Below the pieces are notes generated by a model. It was not told the DNA's origin. It ran no database searches and was given only the letters and a program-made list of their open reading frames with translations. A stretch of DNA of 64,000 nt from Candidatus Defluviilinea gracilis (GTDB taxonomy: Bacteria > Chloroflexota > Anaerolineae > Anaerolineales > Villigracilaceae): contig JADJWS010000005.1 in the NCBI GenBank assembly GCA_016716235.1, positions 121,160 through 185,159 of the forward strand, read 5' to 3'. Of this stretch, positions 15,988-24,416 are shown one piece after another (the first letter of the stretch is position 1; each line of letters begins with the position of its first letter). The position numbers and the translations under genes were made by a program.

Positions 15988-17064
15988 TTATTCATCCTCA
16001 TCCACGCCCGAAGCCGCCAACCGATCCGCTTCATCCCGCGTGGACAACTCCTCGATGAACTGATCAATCGCGCCATCCATCACGGCGGGCAAGTTGTAGT
16101 TCGAGAATCCAATGCGATGATCCGTGACGCGGTTCTGCGGATAATTGTACGTGCGGATTTTCTCCGAGCGGTCACCGCTTCCCACCTGCGAGCGGCGATC
16201 TGACTCAATTTCGGCGCGGCGTTTCTCTTCTGCCAGTTCGTACAACCGCGCGCGAAGGATGCTCAACGCGCGTAATTTATTTTGCAACTGCGAGCGTTCG
16301 TCCTGACACGTAACGACGATTCCCGTCGGTTTGTGTGTCAAGCGCACAGCGGTTGAGTTCTTCTGTACGTTTTGTCCGCCCGCGCCCGAGGAACGATACA
16401 CTTCGATTTCGATATCCGATTCGGGAATCTCAATTTCAACTTCGTCCACTTCCGCCATCACCGCGACGGTCGCAGTGGATGTGTGGATGCGTCCCTGTGC
16501 CTCGGTCGCTGGCACGCGCTGTACGCGATGCACACCCGACTCATATTTCAATTTCGAGTACGCGCCCTTGCCCTTGATCTCGAAGATCACCTCTTTGAAT
16601 CCGCCCACGCCGATCGCGTTCTCCGACATGATCTCGTTCTTCCAACGTTTGCCGTCCGCATAGCGCGTGTACATGCGGAACAAGTCTGCCGCGAAGATGG
16701 CGGCTTCATCGCCGCCCGCGCCCGCGCGAATTTCGACGATCACGTTCTTGTCGTCGCGCGGATCTTTCGGCACGAGCATCGCCTTGATCTCTTTTTCAAG
16801 GATTTCGATTTTCGGAGTTAACTCCGCAATGTCAGACTCTGCCAACGCGACCAACTCCGCGTCTTTTTCAGACTCGAGGATCGCCTTCGCCTCCTCCAAA
16901 CTTTTCGCCGCCTGGCGGTACTCGCGCGCCTTTTCGACGATGGGTTCCAAATCCACGCGCTCTTTGTTCAGTTCCGCGGCGCGTTGATAATTTGTGCCGA
17001 CTTCGAGCAGTTCGTTTCCAATTTGCGCGTATCGGTCTTCGATGCCTTTGAGTTTATCGAGCAT
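15988..17064 (-). CDS. prfA: peptide chain release factor 1
   Basis: Reads UAA and UAG stop codons and triggers peptide release. The GGQ tripeptide in RSSGAGGQNVQKNSTAV lies near residue 230, the expected place. I set the start at 17064 (MLDKLKGIEDRY), giving 358 residues, very close to the family norm; an AAGGA site precedes it, and the extra 19 codons upstream do not match the family. It is the target of PrmC encoded downstream. Confidence 0.95.
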   Translation of the reverse strand: MLDKLKGIEDRYAQIGNELLEVGTNYQRAAELNKERVDLEPIVEKAREYRQAAKSLEEAKAILESEKDAELVALAESDIAELTPKIEILEKEIKAMLVPKDPRDDKNVIVEIRAGAGGDEAAIFAADLFRMYTRYADGKRWKNEIMSENAIGVGGFKEVIFEIKGKGAYSKLKYESGVHRVQRVPATEAQGRIHTSTATVAVMAEVDEVEIEIPESDIEIEVYRSSGAGGQNVQKNSTAVRLTHKPTGIVVTCQDERSQLQNKLRALSILRARLYELAEEKRRAEIESDRRSQVGSGDRSEKIRTYNYPQNRVTDHRIGFSNYNLPAVMDGAIDQFIEELSTRDEADRLAASGVDEDE

Positions 17065-17163
17065 ATCATCCTTGAGTGGAGCAAACCATACGCGCTCCGT
17101 AATCAAAATAATTCGCGGCAAATCCTGCCGCGACCATAGAACTTTTCCAACATAAAAACGATG

Positions 17164-17289
17164 TTACCGAGGCGCGATAAATGCGGAGAGCAACATGGAA
17201 AGAATCAAAACGATCGTAAAGACTGCAAAGACGATTTGCAACGCCTTGCGCGATTTTTCCTGCCTGCGATTAGGTTTCTTTTCAGCCAT
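17164..17289 (-). CDS. 41-residue single-helix membrane peptide
   Basis: Short open frame not overlapping any other gene except the last bases of the receiver gene. The product has a basic N-terminus (AEKKPNRRQEKSRKALQ) followed by one hydrophobic helix (VFAVFTIVLILSMLLSAF) and ends APR: a positive-inside membrane peptide. Two ATG codons stand in tandem (17287-17292) within the final codons of the upstream receiver gene, which implies coupled translation. Function unknown. Confidence 0.6.
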   Translation of the reverse strand: MAEKKPNRRQEKSRKALQIVFAVFTIVLILSMLLSAFIAPR

Positions 17290-17677
17290 CATTAACTCGC
17301 AAATCTAGATTTTTATAAAACGAACGCGCCATTGCCTTCTCAAGTTCTTCGAGAGTTACTGGTTTCAACGCAAAGGCATCAGCACCAAGCGAAAGCGCGT
17401 GGTCCACAACGGTGTCGTCCGCTTCGGAGGAAAGCATCACGATGGGCAGTTTTACCGTATCGGCGCGTCGTCGTAAAAATTCGAGCATGTCCAAACCGGA
17501 GACCTCTGGCATGTTCACATCGAGGATGATCAAGTCGGGTTTTTTCCCCGAAACGATCAACTGCGCCGCGCCGCGCGCGTTGTTAAACACGGTCACCTTG
17601 CAATCGAGCACCTCGAGCATCAGCCCGATCGCGCGACTCATCTCATCGTCGTCGTCCACAACCCATATTTCTCTCAT
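17282..17677 (-). CDS. single-domain response regulator (receiver only)
   Basis: A 131-residue CheY-like receiver. The acidic pocket VVDDDDE, the phospho-acceptor aspartate in LIILDVNMPEVSG near residue 53, the SS of VMLSSEAD and the lysine in ALKPVT are all present. There is no output domain, so it works by protein contact. Its ATG overlaps the uvrC stop by four bases. A similar stand-alone receiver follows moeA-PBP at 57821. Confidence 0.88.
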   Translation of the reverse strand: MREIWVVDDDDEMSRAIGLMLEVLDCKVTVFNNARGAAQLIVSGKKPDLIILDVNMPEVSGLDMLEFLRRRADTVKLPIVMLSSEADDTVVDHALSLGADAFALKPVTLEELEKAMARSFYKNLDLRVNDG

Positions 17678-19536
17678 TCCAAATGCGCCTTTATCGATTG
17701 TGCCGCGCTTTCTGGCACGATACTACAGAGTTCCTCCAACGAGGCGGCTCTAATCTTATCCACAGAACCGAAATGTTTCAAGAGGGACTTGCGTCGCGCA
17801 GGTCCAATCTCGGGGATTGCGTCCAGGATCGAAGCCATGCCGATTTTTTGTCGCTTCTTGCGGTGCGCGGTGATCCCGTACCGATGCGCCTCGTCTCGAA
17901 TCCGTTGCACCAAATATAACGCTTGAGAATGACGCGGCAACATCAACGAGTCAGATTTGTGCGGGAAGAATATTTCCTCTTGTTGCTTCGCCAACCCCAC
18001 GATCGGGATTTTCTCCATCAGCTCGTACTTCTCGAGGACTTCCACCGCGCGCCCAAGCTGGCCCTTGCCGCCATCGATGATGACAAGGTCCGGCAGGAAG
18101 GAAAACGACGCGTCTTTCTTCGCCCCAACCTGACTCGCCGACTCTTCAGCCGACCGCCACCTTCGGAAGCGCCGCGTCAACATTTCCTCCATCGAGGCGA
18201 AATCATCCGGCGCGCCGACGACACTCTCGATATTGAACTTGCGGTACAACTTTTTGTCCGCCACGCCCTGGGTAAATACAACCATCGCCCCGATGATCGC
18301 CGTCCCTTGCGTGTTGGAAATGTCATAGCATTCAATGCGGTTGGGCGGCTCTTTCAAATTCAACGCCTGTTGTAATTCTGCCAGAGCCTGTTCCTGTTTG
18401 TGCGCGTCTGCCTGCCATTGCGCGCGCAAGGCGGTTAAAGTTTCGGTGGCGTTTTCCGCCGCCATCTTCACCAGCTCGCTCGGCTGCCCATCTTTCGGGA
18501 CGATGAATTCAACTTTTCCGCCGCCTCGTTTTGACCTCAACCATTCTCCGATGATCTTCGCCTCTTCGATCTCTTGCGGCAACATCACCTGCTGTGGGAT
18601 ATTGGCGGCTTCGGTATAGAACTGGGTGACGAATTGCTCCATGATCTGCGCGTCGGCGGAATCTTCCGTGCCCTCGAGGATAAAGTATTCGCGCCCGATC
18701 AACTTGCCGCTGCGGATGAAGAAAACCTGCACGCAGGCTTCTCCGTCACTGCGCGCCATGGCGAGCACATCCGAATCTTTATAATCGGTTGCAAAGACGA
18801 TCTTCTGTCGTTCGATGATGGACTGGATCGCCTTGAGTTGGTTGCGGATTGCCGCCGCTTTTTCATAGCGCATCTCGGTCGCCGCTTTTTCCATTTCTGT
18901 TTGCAAGCGCGCGACGATATCCTCGCTGTGTCCGCTCAGAAAATCCATCAGATCGGAGATCATTTGGCGGTACGAAGCCTGGGACGCCGCGCCGATACAC
19001 GGGGCGATGCACAGTTTGATGTCGTAGTATAGACACGCCCGTTTATCCTGCCCGGTAATCTCGCGGTCGCATGTCAGGTATGGGAAGATTTTCCGCAGGA
19101 TATCCAGCGTTTGGTACACAGCCCACGCCGAGGTATACGGACCGAAATAGCGCGAACCATCCTCCACCATCTGCCGCGTCACAGTGACCTTGGGATATGG
19201 CTCCGCCCAGCGTACTTTGATATACGGGTAACGTTTATCGTCCTTGAGGCGAATGTTGTAACGCGGGCGGTGTTTCTTGATGAGGTTCATCTCGAGGATG
19301 AGCGCCTCAAGTTCGGATCCGACGACAATCCATTCAATGTCGACGATATCGCGCGCCAGCCGTCGCGTCTTTGCGTCATGACTCGCGTCCGCGTGAAAGT
19401 ATGAGCGCACGCGGTTCTTGAGACTGATCGCCTTGCCAACGTAAATAATCGCCCCGTCCGCGTTTTTCATCAGGTAACAGCCGGGCTTTGCAGGCAGAGT
19501 ATCGAGAATACCCTGTAGTTTTTCTGAAATATCCAT
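17674..19536 (-). CDS. uvrC: excinuclease ABC subunit C
   Basis: The nuclease of nucleotide excision repair, cutting on both sides of a lesion marked by UvrAB. The order is normal for 620 residues: GIY-YIG nuclease at the N-terminus (GCYLMKNADGAIIYVGKA), a cysteine cluster (CDREITG and CLYYDIKLCIAPC), UVR domain near 205-240, RNase H-like nuclease (ECYDISNTQGTAIIGAMVVF, LPDLVIIDGGKGQL), and tandem helix-hairpin-helix motifs at the end. It leads an overlapping unit with the receiver and small membrane peptide. Confidence 0.95.
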   Translation of the reverse strand: MDISEKLQGILDTLPAKPGCYLMKNADGAIIYVGKAISLKNRVRSYFHADASHDAKTRRLARDIVDIEWIVVGSELEALILEMNLIKKHRPRYNIRLKDDKRYPYIKVRWAEPYPKVTVTRQMVEDGSRYFGPYTSAWAVYQTLDILRKIFPYLTCDREITGQDKRACLYYDIKLCIAPCIGAASQASYRQMISDLMDFLSGHSEDIVARLQTEMEKAATEMRYEKAAAIRNQLKAIQSIIERQKIVFATDYKDSDVLAMARSDGEACVQVFFIRSGKLIGREYFILEGTEDSADAQIMEQFVTQFYTEAANIPQQVMLPQEIEEAKIIGEWLRSKRGGGKVEFIVPKDGQPSELVKMAAENATETLTALRAQWQADAHKQEQALAELQQALNLKEPPNRIECYDISNTQGTAIIGAMVVFTQGVADKKLYRKFNIESVVGAPDDFASMEEMLTRRFRRWRSAEESASQVGAKKDASFSFLPDLVIIDGGKGQLGRAVEVLEKYELMEKIPIVGLAKQQEEIFFPHKSDSLMLPRHSQALYLVQRIRDEAHRYGITAHRKKRQKIGMASILDAIPEIGPARRKSLLKHFGSVDKIRAASLEELCSIVPESAAQSIKAHLE

Positions 19537-19645
19537 CGATGTATTTTACTTCATCAACTGCCGGTTCATTGAATGGGAGTTTTGGCGGTTGTAAGCAAGC
19601 TAATTCTATGCAATAATCGACAAAATCTTATTCTGTGGAGTACGC

Positions 19646-19948
19646 ATGGACGAACAATCGAATGCGCCTATCTTCCTCCCGCCCGCTGGAGGGAGTGGCG
19701 GGCGCATATTGGCGATCGCGTCGTTGATTCTTGGCGTGATGAGCCTTTGCGGCTGGTTTTTACCGATCTGTAGCGTGCCTTTGTGTGTTGCAGGCGCTGT
19801 GCTCGGATATTTGGCTATGAACGATGCCTCACAGGAGAATCTGGCGACCGTGGGCATGGCTTTGTCGACCATTAGTATCCTGCTTACCTGCGCCACCTTC
19901 GCAATGAATCATACTCTCGAAATTAAACGACTTTTACAAGGGCTGTAA
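19646..19948 (+). CDS. DUF4190-like small membrane protein
   Basis: A 100-residue protein with a short proline-rich head, then two hydrophobic helices (about residues 20-55) and a third near 68-88. The pattern LAIASLILGVMSL, then GYLAMNDASQENLATVGMAL resembles DUF4190 proteins, which often accompany prokaryotic cell-envelope genes. GGAG lies before the ATG. No function can be assigned. Confidence 0.7.
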   Translation: MDEQSNAPIFLPPAGGSGGRILAIASLILGVMSLCGWFLPICSVPLCVAGAVLGYLAMNDASQENLATVGMALSTISILLTCATFAMNHTLEIKRLLQGL

Positions 19949-20031
19949 AGATCGATATAACTCGCCTTACACAGCAAAGGTCGTAACGTGAGACTGCCAA
20001 GCGTCTCGCGGTTTAGGCTGTTCTTGCGCAA

Positions 20032-20055
20032 GAGCGACATAAATATCGCATTACG
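20032..20055. repeat. solo copy of a REP-like element
   Basis: The 24 bases starting GAGCGACATAAAT match 25361-25384, next to the REP-associated transposase gene, at 20 of 24 positions. It lies between the DUF4190 gene and the terminator. Confidence 0.55.
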
Positions 20056-20096
20056 AAAGCCGAATTGACTCCGACTGCGTACACCATCAGGAATAA

Positions 20097-20130
20097 GTAA
20101 AAAGCCTCCCGCGCTTGGGAGGCTTTTTAC
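20097..20130. terminator. bidirectional intrinsic terminator
   Basis: A perfect 14-bp stem (GTAAAAAGCCTCCC with its complement) and a six-base loop. A run of A on one side and T on the other makes it work in both directions, serving the converging DUF4190 and kinase genes. The TAA stop of the kinase gene (20127-20129) lies inside the hairpin. Confidence 0.85.
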
Positions 20131-22211
20131 TTTCCGCTTGGGGGAACGCGATTGGGACCGATGAAGATCGGCATTTCCACGAGATTCCAGCCGTATTCGT
20201 ACGCCAGAGTTACGCCGCATTCTCCCTCCACCGGCTCAACCAGCCCATTTTGATTGGCATCGAATCCCTGCAATAAATAATTGCCCAAGGACGACATTTC
20301 GTTGATGATGGGTTCCATCTCCGGTCCGAACGTCGTGGTTGTTAATTGAAGGGCAAGCGGCAGCAACTGATTGGTCCACCCTTCCATGTTTTGGATGCAG
20401 ACTTGAATATTATCGCTATAAATCCTCATGTTCGGCGTGGAATCGCTTGCGTCTCCAACGTCTTTCGCCCCCAGCGCGGCAAGTTGAAGGTAGCCGGGAT
20501 GGTTGCCGTTTGGCAAACTTCCGAACCCGTCGCCATCGTTATTGTTGAGAATGCCGTTCTTGTTGTAATCCTGATATTGCTCGCTCTCATCGCCCACGAT
20601 CAGATTGATCACATCCTCCGCGCGTAAACGCGCGGTTGCTTCGTCTCCGTTTTGATATGCTTCAACCAAGCCGACAAAATCGGGGGTGATCGGGTCTCCA
20701 TTGATCGCGCCGGTGATATAACTTCCGCTGTAATAATATAGCCCTTGCATGGGGGCGTATTGATTGGGGGTATTGGAATGGGAAGCCAGCAGGTTGCGCG
20801 CGGCGTCGAGCGCCTCGGCCGGGAATATCGATGAATACGCAACGTTCGTCGAGGGTTTTAATGCAACGCCATTGTTCTGCTCGATCGTCACCAATATTTC
20901 ATCATACAACTCCAGTAAGTTTTGCCTGTTGGGATCGGTAAATTCGAGTTGGCCGATGTTTGATGTATTAAAACGGATTGACCCGAGATTTCGCACTCTC
21001 CCGTTCGCGTTGTTTCTAAGCCATGCCTCGTACCGGGTTCCAGCGGCAGGCGGCTCTGCGCTATTAAATACAAGCGTCACTCGATCCATCACGCCGTTGA
21101 AATCGGTGAAACGCATCCGACCAACAGGGATATTCAGATCTACAGGCTCCGGAGTGGGGGTGGCAGGCACAGTAGGTGGATTGATGAACTGGAACAGGGC
21201 AAAAGCCAACCCAGCCGCTATGACGATCTCGGCGCCAATGCGAAGCCAGCGGATGAGCGGTCGCTCTGCCGGAGCCTGCTTTTTCTTTTTTGCCTCCGCC
21301 GCGATTTGACGCGCCATTTGCGCCATATGGATCGTCCCCGGGGAGATTGTTTGCCCGTTGAACACAGCCAGAAATTCTTGAGCAAATTCGCCCGCGCTTT
21401 CATACCGCATGGATGGGTCTTTTGCCAGCGCTCGATCGAGGATAGTTTGCAAATCGGAAGAGATACCCTCGATCACCGGGGGCGGCTCATTGATGTGTTT
21501 CATCAACATGCCAAATGTGGTATCGGACTGGAACGGCACCGCGCCTGCCAGCATTTCATACAGCATGACGCCAAGCGAGTAGATATCGGTGCGCTTGTCC
21601 ACTTTATCGCCGCGCGATTGCTCCGGGCTCATGTACGCGGGCGTGCCTGAAACGGAGCCGGTGGTCGTGTGTGTGGTCGAGTCGAGGAGGCGGACCAGTC
21701 CGAAATCGGTGAGAACCGGTTCCACGTCGATCGGCAGGGTGTCGTTGAGCTCGACTGAATTTTCTTGCGAACGGAGCAGGACGTTGGCGGGCTTGATATC
21801 GCGATGGATAATTCCTTTTGCGTGAGCATAATCGAGAGCCGAAGCGACCGCCTTCAGGATTTTGGCAACAATGCCGATGGGGATGCGTTTTTTTTGTTCA
21901 TGCAGGGCTTTCATGTACGCGGCGAGAGACGGGCCCGGCACATACTCCATGACAATGCACGGGGTTTCATCCTCCACCTTGTAATCCAGCAGTTGAACGA
22001 TATTGGGGTGCTTTAATTCCCCAATCACCTCGGCTTCGCGCTGAAAGCGACTGAGTTGCTCTGAATCTCGTTCCAACAAGCCTCGCATCACCTTGATGGC
22101 TACCACCCCATAAGATTTGTGCGTGCCTTTGTATACTTCCGCCATTCCCCCGCGGGCTACGAGATTTTCAATATGGACACTACCGAGCGTTTTGCCAGCC
22201 CAATCAGCCAT
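20127..22211 (-). CDS. transmembrane Ser/Thr protein kinase (PknB-like)
   Basis: A 694-residue Hanks-type kinase. ATP loop RGGMAEVYKG, lysine in VAIKV, catalytic HRDIKPANVLL, DFG in LTDFGLVRLL and APE-type SGTPAYMSPEQ are all present in the first 280 residues. One membrane helix near residue 325 (AEIVIAAGLAFALFQFI) is followed by an extracellular region of about 360 residues without PASTA repeats, which I do not recognise; it may sense a ligand. The start is the ATG at 22211, seven bases after a TATAAT box, so the mRNA is probably leaderless. Confidence 0.92.
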   Translation of the reverse strand: MADWAGKTLGSVHIENLVARGGMAEVYKGTHKSYGVVAIKVMRGLLERDSEQLSRFQREAEVIGELKHPNIVQLLDYKVEDETPCIVMEYVPGPSLAAYMKALHEQKKRIPIGIVAKILKAVASALDYAHAKGIIHRDIKPANVLLRSQENSVELNDTLPIDVEPVLTDFGLVRLLDSTTHTTTGSVSGTPAYMSPEQSRGDKVDKRTDIYSLGVMLYEMLAGAVPFQSDTTFGMLMKHINEPPPVIEGISSDLQTILDRALAKDPSMRYESAGEFAQEFLAVFNGQTISPGTIHMAQMARQIAAEAKKKKQAPAERPLIRWLRIGAEIVIAAGLAFALFQFINPPTVPATPTPEPVDLNIPVGRMRFTDFNGVMDRVTLVFNSAEPPAAGTRYEAWLRNNANGRVRNLGSIRFNTSNIGQLEFTDPNRQNLLELYDEILVTIEQNNGVALKPSTNVAYSSIFPAEALDAARNLLASHSNTPNQYAPMQGLYYYSGSYITGAINGDPITPDFVGLVEAYQNGDEATARLRAEDVINLIVGDESEQYQDYNKNGILNNNDGDGFGSLPNGNHPGYLQLAALGAKDVGDASDSTPNMRIYSDNIQVCIQNMEGWTNQLLPLALQLTTTTFGPEMEPIINEMSSLGNYLLQGFDANQNGLVEPVEGECGVTLAYEYGWNLVEMPIFIGPNRVPPSGK

Positions 22212-22218
22212 GCGCAAA

Positions 22219-22224
22219 ATTATA
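22219..22224 (-). promoter_or_regulatory. -10 box giving a leaderless kinase mRNA
   Basis: TATAAT on the minus strand ends seven bases before the ATG, which is the usual distance to a transcription start. No ribosome site fits in that space. Confidence 0.55.
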
Positions 22225-22246
22225 ACCTAGAACGAGCGCGCCTCCT

Positions 22247-22252
22247 GTATAA
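22247..22252 (+). promoter_or_regulatory. -10 box of cinA
   Basis: TATAAT on the plus strand, 33 bases before the cinA ATG at 22286, and only 23 bases from the divergent kinase -10 box. -35 boxes are not evident. Confidence 0.45.
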
Positions 22253-22285
22253 TGGCACGACTTTATCATCTTGGCGCGGTGTCTT

Positions 22286-22771
22286 ATGATTCAAACCCTT
22301 CCCGAAGATCGAATAGGCATACTCCTGCGTGAACGCGGGCTAACTCTCGCTCTCGCAGAATCGTGCACGGGCGGCTTGGTCAGCGACCGCATCACGAACA
22401 TCCCCGGCTCGTCGGAGTACTTTCGCGGCGGGGTGGTTGTGTATGCCTACGAAGCGAAGGTATCCATCCTGCATGTTTCATGGGATACGCTCAACCGATT
22501 CGGCGCGGTCAGCGAACAAACAGTGCTGGAGATGGCGCGCGGCGCGCGGTCGGTTCTCGACGCGGATATCGCCGTGTCGATCTCAGGGATAGCGGGTCCA
22601 GGCGGTGGGACAGAATCCAAGCCTGTGGGCGCAGTGTGGCTGGCGCTTGCCGCTCCACAGGGCGAGTGGACGCGCTCTCGGCGTTTTTCTGGAGACCGAA
22701 AACAAATCAAAGCCGCATCGGCTGACGCGGCTTTGCAATTTGTGCTGGATTATTTGATGGGGAACATGTAG
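22286..22771 (+). CDS. nicotinamide-nucleotide amidohydrolase (CinA C-terminal type)
   Basis: A 161-residue stand-alone CinA C-terminal domain, equivalent to PncC, which converts nicotinamide mononucleotide to nicotinate mononucleotide. Motifs LALAESCTGGLVSDRIT and ISGIAGPGGGTESKPVG are diagnostic. The ATG at 22286 is used instead of a TTG 15 bases upstream; neither has a clear ribosome site. Confidence 0.9.
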   Translation: MIQTLPEDRIGILLRERGLTLALAESCTGGLVSDRITNIPGSSEYFRGGVVVYAYEAKVSILHVSWDTLNRFGAVSEQTVLEMARGARSVLDADIAVSISGIAGPGGGTESKPVGAVWLALAAPQGEWTRSRRFSGDRKQIKAASADAALQFVLDYLMGNM

Positions 22772-22789
22772 GACAAGATTGATCTGGTC

Positions 22790-23788
22790 TTACGCTTGCG
22801 CGAACGTATCGATCAACAATTTGAAATTTCCGCCAACGGGGTAAAGGATCGGGCAGGTGCACCCGCGCTTTTTGTATTCCTCCACCTTGGCTTTTGCCTC
22901 CGCCGGCGTGCCGGAGGCGGTGATGCGGCGCACAAGTTCGTCGGGCACAAGATGCTTGGCTTTGTTGATCTGTTCCTTGGTGGCGGGCCACCCCAAAATA
23001 GACTGGATATTGGCGATCACATCCTGCGAAACTTGCGACGCCTTTGCGATATGCGGCTGTTGGGCGAGATATTGGCAAAGTAGTTCCTTGGTGTAATCGA
23101 TGGCTTTATCGTGGTCTTCATCCACCGAGCAAACGACAAGTTGCGGGCGGTCAAACTCTTCCATTTTTCGCCCCGATTTCTTCAAACCCTTTTCCAATTG
23201 CTCCATTGCTTTATCGTTATATTCCGGCGGCACGCAATAATTCAATACGGCTCCGTCGGCGATTTCGCCGGTCAACTCCATCATTACATCGCCCGTCGCG
23301 CCGATCATGATTGGAATGTTACGCGGCTCGCGGCGGCCATGCACCACATCCAGCTCGATCCCATCCACATGATGGAATTCCCCATGAAAGGTGACCCGCT
23401 CCATGTTGAGCAGGCGGCGGAGCACCTCCACGGTCTCGCGCATGGCAAGGAGGGGTTTCTTGCGCTCGATACCCACGTTCTTCGCCAACGGATCCCACCA
23501 CGCGCCGATGCCGCAAATGATCCGGTTCGGCGCCAGATCGTCAAGGGTGAGCAAGGTGGCGGCGAGCAGACCGATGTTGCGCGTCCAGTTGTTGATGACG
23601 CCGGAACCAACTTTGAGTTTGTTCGTCACCGCGGCATACGCCGCCATTGGCACGATCGCGTCGCGCACCAGCCGGGATTCTGCCTGCCAGACGGCTTCAA
23701 ATCCCTTCTCCTCCGCGTAGCGGACGTAATCCAACCCATCGCGCAAATCGTGCGAATCCTGCAAATACAATGCAACCCGTTCAGCCAT
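22790..23788 (-). CDS. LLM class F420-dependent oxidoreductase
   Basis: A 332-residue luciferase-like TIM-barrel protein similar to F420-dependent methylenetetrahydromethanopterin reductase-type enzymes. It opens with ERVALYLQDSHDLRDGLDYV, has VKVGSG-type strand residues (NKLKVGSGVINNWTRN) and NIPIMIGATGD for the flavin phosphate. Start chosen at 23788, where GAGGAG precedes ATG. It lies 16 bases after cofC, and the F420 biosynthesis context strongly favours F420 over FMN as cofactor. Substrate unknown. Confidence 0.87.
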   Translation of the reverse strand: MAERVALYLQDSHDLRDGLDYVRYAEEKGFEAVWQAESRLVRDAIVPMAAYAAVTNKLKVGSGVINNWTRNIGLLAATLLTLDDLAPNRIICGIGAWWDPLAKNVGIERKKPLLAMRETVEVLRRLLNMERVTFHGEFHHVDGIELDVVHGRREPRNIPIMIGATGDVMMELTGEIADGAVLNYCVPPEYNDKAMEQLEKGLKKSGRKMEEFDRPQLVVCSVDEDHDKAIDYTKELLCQYLAQQPHIAKASQVSQDVIANIQSILGWPATKEQINKAKHLVPDELVRRITASGTPAEAKAKVEEYKKRGCTCPILYPVGGNFKLLIDTFAQA

Positions 23789-23804
23789 GGCAGTCTCCTC
23801 AGAA

Positions 23805-24416
23805 TTAGAAAGTGATCGAACTTTCGAGATTTTTAACCAGTTCAAAATCCTCAGGCTCATCCAGATCGAGCCCCAGCGAAGGAAGTTCCACTACCTCGAG
23901 GCGCGCGCCAGCCTGTTTGGCTTGTTCGCAATGCCGCTGGAAGGAATTCTCACCGAAATCATACTCGATGAGTCCCGCCGGAGCAATCACGAGAGCGTTG
24001 GTTCCCTTGCCGTGACGGTCCGGCGCGATCACCACCACCGGGGGTTTCACAGCGCGGTCGAGCAAGGTCTGGATATCTTCGCGGGTCACTAACGGCAGGT
24101 CGGCTGGCAAGATCAGCACGCCTTGCGTGGCATAAACCTGCGCCACAACCGTCGCCCTCTTTAAAGCAGTGTTCAAGTGCGGAGCGCCGTCTTCCTGCAC
24201 CGTGCGGGCGCCGTGTTCGCGGGCAATAGCCAGCGCGTTAGGGTCGCGGCTGACCACCAGCACCTCAGCCACGCCGGAAACACCGGACAACGTCTCAAGT
24301 GAGTGTTGTAACAAAGCCCGATTTAATTCCGTTCGCTCATTTTCATTCAATGTGCCCGCTAAACGTGATTTGCCGCGCCGTAAAGGCTTTACAGGGACGA
24401 TTGCCCAAAGGGTCAT
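23805..24416 (-). CDS. cofC: 2-phospho-L-lactate guanylyltransferase
   Basis: A 203-residue nucleotidyltransferase of the CofC/FbiD family. It activates 2-phospholactate, or phosphoenolpyruvate in the bacterial route, with GTP for transfer to FO by CofD. Motifs: WAIVPVKPLRRGKSRLAG at the N-terminus, ILPADLPLVTREDI, APDRHGKGTNAL and SLGLDLDEPEDF at the end. The start overlaps cofD by four bases. Which phosphorylated acid is used cannot be read from this sequence, though the dehydro-F420 reductase-like gene at 27026 hints at phosphoenolpyruvate. Confidence 0.93.
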   Translation of the reverse strand: MTLWAIVPVKPLRRGKSRLAGTLNENERTELNRALLQHSLETLSGVSGVAEVLVVSRDPNALAIAREHGARTVQEDGAPHLNTALKRATVVAQVYATQGVLILPADLPLVTREDIQTLLDRAVKPPVVVIAPDRHGKGTNALVIAPAGLIEYDFGENSFQRHCEQAKQAGARLEVVELPSLGLDLDEPEDFELVKNLESSITF

